From NCBI RefSeq assembly GCF_002563795.1, contig NZ_PDJL01000006.1:372001-436000 (forward strand): a stretch of 64,000 nt of DNA, in the 5' to 3' direction. Below the pieces are notes generated by a model. That model saw nothing but the letters and a program-made list of their open reading frames with translations, searched no databases and was not told the origin of the DNA. The stretch's first letter is position 1. The number at the start of each line of letters is the position of its first letter. The translations under genes and the position numbers were made by a program. Positions 44,896 through 52,350 of this stretch are shown here, in pieces. This DNA comes from Vibrio sp. ES.051 (lineage in GTDB: Bacteria; Pseudomonadota; Gammaproteobacteria; Enterobacterales; Vibrionaceae).

Positions 44896-44946
44896 AAGTC
44901 CGGACTTAGGAGATAAAAGTCCGGACTTCATGAGGGGAACTCCGGA
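44896..44946. promoter_or_regulatory. Three phased palindromes with TCCGGA core upstream of the abi gene
   Basis: AAGTCCGGACTT at 44896-44907 and again at 44917-44928, and a partial copy with core TCCGGA at 44941-44946. Centres are 44901.5, 44922.5 and 44943.5, exactly 21 bp apart, two helical turns. They fill the 87-bp hsdS-abi gap. A dimeric repressor bound on one DNA face is the simplest reading; the Abi gene or the RNA after it may be autoregulated. Confidence 0.75.
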
Positions 44947-44975
44947 CCTTTAAGAAAGAAGGAAGACAAAAATTC

Positions 44976-45992
44976 ATGCCCTACGATAAACCATGGCACT
45001 CCTGCGAAGAGATGATCGACAAGCTGCGCGCACGTGGTTTATCGATAACCGATGAGGAAAAGGCTCTCTCTTACTTATCACGTATTGGTTATTACCGTTT
45101 GAGTGGTTATTGGTATGCTTTTCGTCAATTCACTGGCCTATGCTGCCCGATACCCAAACAAAAAGGTAAAAAAGGCCGCCCTCAGCGTTTGGCATTGGAC
45201 CACTTTGAGCAGGGTGCCCGCTTTGAAGACGCAATAAAGCTGTACGTGTTTGATAAAAAACTGCGCCTGTTAATCATGGATGCCCTTGAAAGAATTGAGG
45301 TTGCTTTTCGTGTCGAGATCGCACATTTACTCGGACAGAGAGACACATTCGCTTATTTAGATAAAAATCAATTTTTCTCAAAGTTTTCTCAATCTATTGA
45401 TCCCCAAACGGGCTTAACAAAACACCATGAATGGCTCACAAAGCAAGCCGGACTGATTAGGCGTTCGCGTGAGAAATTTATCGAGCACAATAAAAATAAG
45501 CATGGTCTACCACTACCGATTTGGATTGCTTGTGAAGTGTGGGACTTTGGTGCGCTGTCATTACTTTATGACGGAATGAAAGAAGAAGACCAAGACGCCA
45601 TTGCTGCTAAGTTTGGTCTACACAATGGTCGTGTATTAGCTAAATGGTTGCGTTCTCTCAACTATTTAAGAAATGTCTGTGCACATCATAGCCGCCTATG
45701 GAATCGTAATATTATTGACCAACCAAGCCTTCCTTCTAGTAAAGAGGTGCCTTGGGTGCAACATTTTGAAGGCACTGGAAGAGAAAAGGAACGCTTAAGA
45801 GCACGCCCATTTATGCTTTTTTGTATTACTAAACATCTGATGGATTACATCAACCCGAATTCCACTTGGTGGATGCGTCTTACTGACTTGATGATGAATG
45901 AATTTCCAGAGATGACTCATATCGGGCTTGATTTAAACAGCATGGGCGTGATCGAGAACTGGAATACGCTTTTCTTGGAAGAAGAGAAATAA
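44976..45992 (+). CDS. abiF: Abi_2 (AbiD/AbiF) family HEPN-type abortive infection protein
   Basis: 338 residues. The N-terminus (KPWHSCEEMIDKLRARGLSI, SYLSRIGYYRLSGYWYAF) is the Abi_2 signature. The HEPN ribonuclease motif RX4-6H is intact: R232-NVCA-H237 in LRNVCAHHSRLWNR. Abi_2/AbiF proteins confer phage resistance by shutting down infected cells, and the HEPN fold makes RNA cleavage likely. It sits on the same strand between hsdS and hsdR, with a palindrome array before it and a structured RNA after it. The long gap to the Shine-Dalgarno (aagaagg, 44964) is slightly wide. Confidence 0.9.
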   Translation: MPYDKPWHSCEEMIDKLRARGLSITDEEKALSYLSRIGYYRLSGYWYAFRQFTGLCCPIPKQKGKKGRPQRLALDHFEQGARFEDAIKLYVFDKKLRLLIMDALERIEVAFRVEIAHLLGQRDTFAYLDKNQFFSKFSQSIDPQTGLTKHHEWLTKQAGLIRRSREKFIEHNKNKHGLPLPIWIACEVWDFGALSLLYDGMKEEDQDAIAAKFGLHNGRVLAKWLRSLNYLRNVCAHHSRLWNRNIIDQPSLPSSKEVPWVQHFEGTGREKERLRARPFMLFCITKHLMDYINPNSTWWMRLTDLMMNEFPEMTHIGLDLNSMGVIENWNTLFLEEEK

Positions 45993-46103
45993 AAAACCCC
46001 TAAGCGATTCGCTTCCACAAGGGATGCTAACCGATAGGGGCCGTGTTGATGCAAACTATAGGTGAGCAAGTGTCATTTCGCAATCACTTTTACTGTTTTT
46101 TTT
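45993..46103 (+). ncRNA. Candidate structured RNA downstream of abi (abiF-motif-like)
   Basis: Starts right after the abi stop. CCCCT (45997-46001) can pair with AGGGG (46036-46040), enclosing a tight hairpin AAGCG-ATT-CGCTT (46002-46014) and a loop with AAGGGATGC; further sequence runs to an 8-T tract at 46096-46103. No ORF occupies the 162-bp abi-hsdR gap. From memory, Rfam lists an abiF RNA motif found beside Abi_2 genes; placement and layout here fit, but the match needs a covariance search. A possible RNA antitoxin or guide for the HEPN protein. Confidence 0.55.
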
Positions 46104-46154
46104 GAACTAATACGCACTGAAATGCGCTGATCTATAAGGACCAATGGCAGGACA

Positions 46155-49043
46155 ATGGCTTATCAATCTGAACAACAACTCGAAGATAATCTGATCACGC
46201 AACTCAGTATGCAGAGCTTTGACGTGGTCACACTCAAAGACAACGATGCGCTAGAGGCCAACCTCAAAGCGCAGTTGGAGCGCGTCAATCATTGCGTGCT
46301 CTCTGAATCGGAGTTTCGTCAGGTACTCGGTAAGTTGGAGCAAGGCAATATCTTCACCAAGGCCAAAACCTTGCGTGATCGCGTCGCGATTACACTCGAT
46401 AACGGCGATGCCATCCACCTTTCTCTGTTGTTCGATAAGCCACAAGACAACCATTTCCAGATCGCGCAGCAAATTACGCTCAAAGATATCTACACCAACC
46501 GTTATGATGTGACCATTCTGGTGAATGGTCTGCCACTGGTGCAGATAGAGCTAAAACGCCGAGGCATTGAGCTGAAAGAGGCGTTCAACCAAATTAAGCG
46601 TTACCAAAAACACTCTTACCACGCTAACCATCGCCTGTTTAACTATATTCAGTTGTTTGTGGTTTCTAATGGCGTCAATACCCAATACTTTGCCAATAAC
46701 GGCGAGCTTTCTGCCAAACAGACTTTTGACTGGACCGACGTTGAGAATAACCGTATCAGTAAGCTGCATGAGTTTGCCGAGGTATTTCTCACCCCGCAGC
46801 ACCTCACCGTGATGCTCAATCGGTACATTGTGCTTAACGAAACCATGAAGTGTCTGATGGTGTTGCGCCCTTATCAGTTTTACGCGGTAGAGGCCATTCT
46901 GCACCAAGTAAAAACCTGCACCGACAATGGTTACATTTGGCATACCACAGGCTCTGGTAAAACCCTGACCTCTTTCAAAGCTGCTCAATTAATGACAGCT
47001 CTACCCGAGGTGGATAAGGTCGTATTTGTCGTCGATAGAAAAGATCTCGATTATCAAACAGCGGAAGAGTTTAACGCTTTCTCTAAAGACTGTGTCGATA
47101 CCACCAGCAATACACGTATTCTCTTCCATCAATTGTTAGACAAGCCAATCAAGGGTCAAAAAGTTAACCAGAAGCGCAACAGTAAGCTGGTGGTCACGAC
47201 ACTGCAAAAACTCAATAGTATCGTGACCAAGCCACGCTACCTGCGCGAAATGGCAGCCATCAAAGACCAACGTGTGGTGTTTATCTTCGATGAGTGCCAC
47301 CGTAGCCAGTTTGGTGACACGCACCAGAACATTGTGAACTTCTTTACTCGTGCGCAACTATTTGGCTTTACGGGGACGCCCATTTTTGTCGATAACGCCG
47401 TTGCTAAAAACTCGGTGAAAAAGACCACGCAAGATCTGTTTGGTCAACGTCTGCACGCCTATGTGATTGTGGATGCAATCCGTGATCAGAATGTGCTCAA
47501 GTTTGCAATTGAATACGTCGGACGCTATCAATACAAAGATGGCTCCAACAATAACCTTGATATCGAAGTAGAAGATATTGATACCAAAGAGCTGCTCACC
47601 TCCCCTGCTCGCTTAGAGAAAATCACCGACTACATCATTGCCAACCATAAGCGCAAAACCCACAGTGGCGATTACAACGCGATATTCTGCGTGTCTGGTG
47701 TACCTGAGCTGATCCAATACTACGAACTGTTTGCCAAGAAAAAAGCGGAAGGTAGACACAACCTCAAAATCGCCACCATTTTCAGTTATGAGGCGAACGA
47801 GGAAGAAGAATTTGAACTCGGTAGTAGTGACGATAGCAAAGTCAAAGAGGTTGCCGCTCAATACCTTAACCGTGGAGATAAGGTCAAACTGCACAGTCGC
47901 GAAAAGCTCGACGGGTTTATTGTCGACTACAACAAGATGTTTGGCTCAAGCTACAGCACCAAAGACAGTGATGCTTTCTACGATTACTACAAGAACATCT
48001 CTAAACGGGTGAAAGACCGAGAAATCGATATTTTGCTGGTGGTGAATATGTTCTTAACTGGTTTCGATGCGAAGAAGCTGAATACCATTTATGTCGATAA
48101 GAACCTCAAACACCATGGTTTGATACAAGCCTTTTCACGCACTAACCGCATTCTGGATGAAAAGAAATCGCATGGTAATGTTGTCTGCTTTAGGAACCTG
48201 AAAAAAGCCGCTGATGAGGCATTTACGCTGTTTTCTAATAAACAGCCAAAAGAGTGGATAGAACAGCCACCTTTTGAAGCCTTACTCGCCGATTTTAACC
48301 AAGCCTGCGCCGCCCTTAAGGCCATCACGCCTGATGTTGATGCCGTGGATACACTGCCAGACGAAGAGGCACAAAAGCACTTTGTGATGCAATTTCGCAA
48401 GCTGATGCAACTCAAGAATATGCTCAGTAACTACGCGGACTTTGCTATGTCTGATACCGATATGGATGAGCAGGAGTTCCAAGACTTCACCAGCAAGTAT
48501 GCTGATCTCAACCGCCAGATCCGTGAGTCCACCAGCAAAGAGAAGGTTTCTATTCTTGAAGACGTGGATTTCGAACTTGAGCTTTTGCATCGAGACGAAG
48601 TTAACGTCGCTTATATCTTGCATCTACTACGTGAATTGCACGAAGAAGAGAGTCAAGAGAGCAAAGAGAATAAACGCCAAGTCATTGCCAACATCATTGG
48701 CTCGGACCCGCTCTTACTGAGTAAAAAAGAGCTCATCGAGAAATTTATGAATGAGCACCTCGATGGCATTCCGGCGCATGCCGATGTGGAAGAAGAGTTC
48801 GAGTATTTCTGGGAGCGCGAAAAACGCCAAGCCCTAGAAGTGATGGCAAAGGAAGAAAGTCTCGATACGAATAAGCTACAAATTCTAGTGAACCGTTACG
48901 AGTTAAGCGAAGAGATGCCCTTACGCGATGACTTTGCCAATACCCTAGAGGCCAAGCCGACTATCCTACAACGCAAAAAAATTGTAGGCCGACTGGCTGA
49001 ACGGTTTAAAGGTTTTGTCGATACGTTTATTGGTGGGTTTTGA
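46155..49043 (+). CDS. hsdR: Type I restriction endonuclease/translocase subunit
   Basis: 962 residues. PD-(D/E)XK nuclease at 85-155: D118 (RYDVTILVNG), E132-L-K134 (QIELKRRG), then QIKRY. Superfamily-2 translocase: Walker A HTTGSGKT near 265, DECHRS motif II near 377, GFTGTPIF motif III. C-terminal helical domain for M/S binding. It cleaves unmethylated DNA after ATP-driven translocation. It is separated from hsdS by the abi/RNA pair. Nothing suggests inactivation. Confidence 0.96.
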   Translation: MAYQSEQQLEDNLITQLSMQSFDVVTLKDNDALEANLKAQLERVNHCVLSESEFRQVLGKLEQGNIFTKAKTLRDRVAITLDNGDAIHLSLLFDKPQDNHFQIAQQITLKDIYTNRYDVTILVNGLPLVQIELKRRGIELKEAFNQIKRYQKHSYHANHRLFNYIQLFVVSNGVNTQYFANNGELSAKQTFDWTDVENNRISKLHEFAEVFLTPQHLTVMLNRYIVLNETMKCLMVLRPYQFYAVEAILHQVKTCTDNGYIWHTTGSGKTLTSFKAAQLMTALPEVDKVVFVVDRKDLDYQTAEEFNAFSKDCVDTTSNTRILFHQLLDKPIKGQKVNQKRNSKLVVTTLQKLNSIVTKPRYLREMAAIKDQRVVFIFDECHRSQFGDTHQNIVNFFTRAQLFGFTGTPIFVDNAVAKNSVKKTTQDLFGQRLHAYVIVDAIRDQNVLKFAIEYVGRYQYKDGSNNNLDIEVEDIDTKELLTSPARLEKITDYIIANHKRKTHSGDYNAIFCVSGVPELIQYYELFAKKKAEGRHNLKIATIFSYEANEEEEFELGSSDDSKVKEVAAQYLNRGDKVKLHSREKLDGFIVDYNKMFGSSYSTKDSDAFYDYYKNISKRVKDREIDILLVVNMFLTGFDAKKLNTIYVDKNLKHHGLIQAFSRTNRILDEKKSHGNVVCFRNLKKAADEAFTLFSNKQPKEWIEQPPFEALLADFNQACAALKAITPDVDAVDTLPDEEAQKHFVMQFRKLMQLKNMLSNYADFAMSDTDMDEQEFQDFTSKYADLNRQIRESTSKEKVSILEDVDFELELLHRDEVNVAYILHLLRELHEEESQESKENKRQVIANIIGSDPLLLSKKELIEKFMNEHLDGIPAHADVEEEFEYFWEREKRQALEVMAKEESLDTNKLQILVNRYELSEEMPLRDDFANTLEAKPTILQRKKIVGRLAERFKGFVDTFIGGF

Positions 49044-49179
49044 TGGAGAAATTATATTATCTCGGATGGAGGGGATTATATAATTTGGATGGCAACATGA
49101 TATAACGCGCAATAAAGCGGCATATCGGGTGGCAAAGTGAATAAGGGCAATATAGGCTTGCCCTCGCTAAATTGGCTAG

Positions 49180-49338
49180 TTAATTTTTACAACCATTTTT
49201 TTTGCATGTCACTTTACTGTTAGTGTTTGTCCAGTGACTAGGATTCTCTCTGGTATTAAAACCGCAACCGGTAGTTTCACCCTTTTGTCCTTTGTGAACA
49301 GTGCTTGGTCCATCTGGTGGGGTGTGTTTTACTGGCAT
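49180..49338 (-). CDS. Small cysteine-bearing protein (52 aa), function unknown
   Basis: Begins MPVKHTPPDGPSTVHKGQ and ends CKKNGCKN; cysteines at 25, 45 and 50. It is hydrophilic, with no signal peptide. An aagga Shine-Dalgarno lies about 8 bases before the ATG, supporting translation. It reads against hsdR in the right part of the island. The motif GCGFNTRENPSHW looks like a compact conserved core rather than random sequence. I recall similar short proteins near restriction systems, but I cannot name the family. Confidence 0.65.
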   Translation of the reverse strand: MPVKHTPPDGPSTVHKGQKGETTGCGFNTRENPSHWTNTNSKVTCKKNGCKN

Positions 49339-49464
49339 ATCATATCCTTATTCAAACTGCCTTTATTGGCACTAACAACATAGTTCAAAATTACATCAAA
49401 TATGATAATAAGTGCATATTTTTTGTGTATTTGTGACTTTTAACGATGCCGTCACATCGCCACA

Positions 49465-49626
49465 TTACAAAACGCCCGACACGGTATTACGCTTTTCACC
49501 TTTAAAACGATACAGTTCAAAGACAGCAACCAATAAACAGCTCAACGCAGATACCGTGATTAAAGACACCTGATACGCGCCTCCCGCCAACTCAATCTCT
49601 TTTAGTAGTTCGGTTATCGCAACCAT
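49465..49626 (-). pseudogene. Remnant of a membrane transporter C-terminus
   Basis: A 53-residue frame: a hydrophobic helix (VSLITVSALSCLLVAVFELY) followed by a basic tail (RFKGEKRNTVSG). This resembles the last helix and cytoplasmic tail of a major-facilitator exporter; no upstream part of such a gene is present. No good ribosome-binding site precedes the ATG. It may be debris of an earlier insertion near the right island end. The rest of 49339-49840 shows nothing else. Confidence 0.4.
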
Positions 49627-49844
49627 AGAAAGCTAACTTTTCTCCTACCGAAAACTAGCTTACATATGTGAGTATGCGCATTCTCATTTTCAATATGCAT
49701 GAGTCAGATCATAAGCTGTTTTTTAAGCACTTAATTTCCACATTTATAGATTATCGCAACGTCGTTGATGGCCTCCGGTAGTCACTCCACAAAGTAAAAA
49801 AGAACTAAAAAATAAATACTATTGGCGACTTGCAGGGTGACAAA

Positions 49845-49866
49845 TGATGACACAGAGTATGACACA
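49845..49866. repeat. Right integrase arm-type sites
   Basis: TGATGACACA (49845-49854) and GTATGACACA (49857-49866), tandem with the same 12-bp period as the left pair, about 75 bp inside the right attachment core. The 16-bp segment caaatgatgacacaga (49841-49856) is an exact repeat of 39089-39104. Confidence 0.75.
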
Positions 49867-49937
49867 GGTTAAAAATAGCCAAACTAAATTAACATAAGAT
49901 TATGTTTTAAAAGAAAAATAATAAATTAATCAACATT

Positions 49938-49956
49938 CAGATCCAGAATATTGAAT
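49938..49956 (+). repeat. attR: right island attachment core (original yicC end)
   Basis: cagatccagaatattgaat, followed by ga: the in-frame original yicC ending (IQNIE, TGA stop). It is not translated now, being about 11 kb from the yicC start. Confidence 0.88.
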
Positions 49957-49984
49957 GACAAAAATATCATCGCTTTATTAATAA

Positions 49985-50012
49985 CAAAGCCCCGTTAATT
50001 AGCGGGGCTTTG
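49985..50012. terminator. Displaced yicC terminator, now shared with psiE
   Basis: Perfect 10-bp stem CAAAGCCCCG/CGGGGCTTTG with T-runs on the plus strand and A-rich sequence on the other side. It lies 30 bp after the original yicC stop and abuts the psiE stop, so it serves converging transcripts. Confidence 0.92.
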
Positions 50013-50014
50013 TT

Positions 50015-50440
50015 TTATTCATCCTTTTCTAACGTGCGATGATCAACATACGGCCAGTAGTGATGTCCGACTCTGATGAGCAAGGTTGCTGCCGCCAATA
50101 TAAAGGCTGCCACGGACAACCACACAACCAGCACCGCATCCAGCTCTTTCATTCCGAGGGTGATATAACGCGCAATGGCCATCATCGCGATATAAATAGG
50201 ATAACGTACCGGAATTTTTCCGTTCATCGCGAATTGCTGCACCATGGCCAACACTTCAAGATAGATAAACATCAATAAGATATCAGTCAGCTGGACACGT
50301 CTTTCTACAAAAACATGTATAAACTCTTGCACCATGGCGTACAAGGTTGCCAAGGTAATCGCAACTAATAACACGGCTTCCAAAATATGGAAGACTTTCA
50401 AGAACGGTCGACTAAAAGATTTAGGTAAATTCGACGGCAT
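50015..50440 (-). CDS. psiE: Phosphate-starvation-inducible membrane protein PsiE
   Basis: 141 residues with four predicted membrane helices (VAITLATLYAM, LLMFIYLEVLAM, IYIAMMAIARYIT, AAFILAAATLLI). The FVERRVQLTDILLMFIYLEVLAM segment is the PsiE family signature. The E. coli gene is induced by phosphate starvation; its function is unknown. It is the first host gene to the right of the island. Confidence 0.88.
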   Translation of the reverse strand: MPSNLPKSFSRPFLKVFHILEAVLLVAITLATLYAMVQEFIHVFVERRVQLTDILLMFIYLEVLAMVQQFAMNGKIPVRYPIYIAMMAIARYITLGMKELDAVLVVWLSVAAFILAAATLLIRVGHHYWPYVDHRTLEKDE

Positions 50441-50567
50441 GGCTAATTATCCAAACAAACCAAAGAGATGAGTTTTGAGTTTAGCATGCAACTATGCACA
50501 AGTAATCAGAGGAAATAAGGACACGGTCTAAACTTTACGGCGATGTGAGTACATCCAACCGCTCCAT

Positions 50568-51452
50568 TTACTCACTGGGGCGTTTCTTAATTAGCGAGTC
50601 TGTGGTGCTGCTTACGCGACTTTCTGCTTTTTTTTCTGCCCGCCGCTTTTTCTTCCGATATTTAGGGTGCGTAATGGGAATCGCGGATAATAATTTCTTG
50701 GTGTAGTCGTTTTTCGGGCTGGTATAAACGTCTTTGGCATTGCCCATTTCCACGACTTTGCCAAAGTACATCACCGCGACTTGATCAGAAACATGCTTTA
50801 CAACGGATAGATCGTGAGAGATGAAGATGATCGCAAGGTTCATCTCTTGTTGAAGTTGCAGTAGTAGATTGAGGATCTGTGCTTGCACCGAGACATCAAG
50901 CGCCGAAACGGATTCATCACAAATCAAAAATTTAGGCTTTAATGCAATGGCACGTGCGATACCGATGCGCTGGCGTTGACCGCCGGAGAACTCATGCGGA
51001 TAGCGAGTTACTGCTGCTTCAGGCAACCCCACTTTAACCAATAACTCTCTCACCCACTGCTTACGCTCTGCTGGTGTCCCTACTTTATGAATAACGAACG
51101 GCTCTTGTAGAATCATCCCGATTGTATGGCGTTGGTTGAGTGATTCCATCGGATCTTGAAACACGATTTGCATGTCTTTGCGTAAGGCGCGCATCTCTTT
51201 AACAGGTAGGTGCGTGATGTCTTTACCTTCAAAGAAAATATTGCCTTCGGTCGGTTCATACAACTTTAGGATCGTGCGCCCCAACGTACTTTTGCCACAG
51301 CCAGATTCGCCAACTAAGCCCAGTGTCTCACCTTCGTTTACCGACAGCGACACGCCATCTACGGCTTTAATGGTGTAGCCTTTTTTAAACAACCCTTTAC
51401 CAGAAACAAAGTGCTGCTTAAGATTTTCAATTCTTAATACTTCTTTTGCCAT
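50568..51452 (-). CDS. Peptide ABC transporter ATP-binding protein (second ATPase)
   Basis: 294 residues, DppF/OppF type. Walker A GESGCGKST near 45, Q-loop, signature SGGQRQR near 150, Walker B LICDESVSALD near 172, and an oligopeptide-type C-terminal tail (TKKLLSAIPITHP). The start at 51452 (MAKEVLRIENLKQHF) follows agaggac; the longer frame to 51509 overlaps the previous gene. The gene partners the ATPase at 51484 and the two Yej-like permeases. In E. coli YejF these two ATPases are fused; here they are separate. Confidence 0.9.
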   Translation of the reverse strand: MAKEVLRIENLKQHFVSGKGLFKKGYTIKAVDGVSLSVNEGETLGLVGESGCGKSTLGRTILKLYEPTEGNIFFEGKDITHLPVKEMRALRKDMQIVFQDPMESLNQRHTIGMILQEPFVIHKVGTPAERKQWVRELLVKVGLPEAAVTRYPHEFSGGQRQRIGIARAIALKPKFLICDESVSALDVSVQAQILNLLLQLQQEMNLAIIFISHDLSVVKHVSDQVAVMYFGKVVEMGNAKDVYTSPKNDYTKKLLSAIPITHPKYRKKKRRAEKKAESRVSSTTDSLIKKRPSE

Positions 51453-51483
51453 AATGTCCTCTTTGATGACTCGGCCACTTTGC

Positions 51484-52341
51484 TTAGTCAGCAAACATAC
51501 TGACGTCAATCGGTTTAATGTCGATCATCTGCTTCGGCTCGTGATCCAAGCTCAGCATTAAGCCCATCAAACGTTCTGTATATGGGTGCTGCGGGTTATC
51601 AAACAATTCGAAGATTTCAGCTTTCTCAACGATGCGCCCGCCATACATAACAGCCACATCGTCACACACCTCCGCGACGACGCTGAGATCGTGAGTGATG
51701 AAGATCATCGCCATGCCCGTTTCATCTTGAAGCTCATTCATCAGCTCAAGAATTGACGCTTGTACTGTCACGTCCAATGCCGTCGTGGGTTCATCACAGA
51801 TCAAAATGTCGGGTTTACATGCCAACGCCATCGCGATCATCACGCGTTGACGCATACCCCCAGATAAATGATGCGGGTATTCATTGAAGCGTTTGTCTGG
51901 CATGGGAATTTTTACTTTTGCCAGCATTTCAATCGCGTAGGCTTCACGCTCCTTTTTATTAAATTCCGGGCGATGCAGCTCAAGCACTTCGCAAATCTGA
52001 CGCCCAACACTGTGCACTGGGTTTAGTGCGGTCATGGGATCTTGGAAAATGACGGAAATACGATTCCCACGCATGGCGTACATTTCTTGGGCTGGTAACG
52101 CCACCAGATTGGTGCCGCGGTATTTCACTTCGCCTTTAATGATATGGCCGTATGGTTTAGGCAAAAGCCCCATGATAGACATTGCCGTGACACTCTTGCC
52201 ACTGCCTGACTCACCCACTAGGCCGAGTGTGCGCCCCGCTCGAACATCAAAGTCCACCCCATGCAATACTTTTACGGGGCCATCGTCGGTCATAAATTCA
52301 ACTTCAAGATCTTTAATACTTAAGATGACATCGTTTCCCAT
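51484..52341 (-). CDS. Peptide ABC transporter ATP-binding protein (first ATPase)
   Basis: 285 residues, DppD/OppD type. Walker A GESGSGKSVT near 42, signature LSGGMRQR near 153, Walker B LICDEPTTALD near 177, and the C-terminal HPYTERLMGLM typical of oligopeptide ATPases. It energises the YejB/YejE-like pore with the second ATPase. It begins 10 bp after the binding-protein gene. Confidence 0.9.
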   Translation of the reverse strand: MGNDVILSIKDLEVEFMTDDGPVKVLHGVDFDVRAGRTLGLVGESGSGKSVTAMSIMGLLPKPYGHIIKGEVKYRGTNLVALPAQEMYAMRGNRISVIFQDPMTALNPVHSVGRQICEVLELHRPEFNKKEREAYAIEMLAKVKIPMPDKRFNEYPHHLSGGMRQRVMIAMALACKPDILICDEPTTALDVTVQASILELMNELQDETGMAMIFITHDLSVVAEVCDDVAVMYGGRIVEKAEIFELFDNPQHPYTERLMGLMLSLDHEPKQMIDIKPIDVSMFAD

Positions 52342-52350
52342 AATCGATCC

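Larger units (their letters stand above)
38955..49956 (+). mobile_element. Integrative genomic island in yicC 3' end (integrase plus defence cargo)
   Basis: About 11.0 kb bounded by a direct repeat of 19 bp (one mismatch), the left copy overlapping the yicC stop. Contents in order: terminator, integrase arm sites, tyrosine integrase, two AlpA-like regulators, a Gp2/YfjJ-type HUH protein, a repeat-rich spacer, hsdM-hsdS-abi-RNA-hsdR, a small reverse-strand peptide, a transporter remnant and right arm sites. No structural phage or conjugation genes are present, so it depends on a helper or is a satellite. From memory, SXT/R391-mobilised islands (MGIs) also use the yicC 3' end; membership is not shown here. 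Confidence 0.9.

Noticed and set aside
44896..44946. The three TCCGGA repeats as a short CRISPR array
   Set aside because: Units are 12-bp palindromes with 9-13 bp gaps, far shorter than CRISPR repeats and spacers, and no cas genes are present.
38955..49956. Firm assignment of the island to the SXT/R391-mobilised MGI family
   Set aside because: The yicC site fits, but I could not identify an SXT-like oriT or the MGI core genes by eye; left as a test rather than a call.
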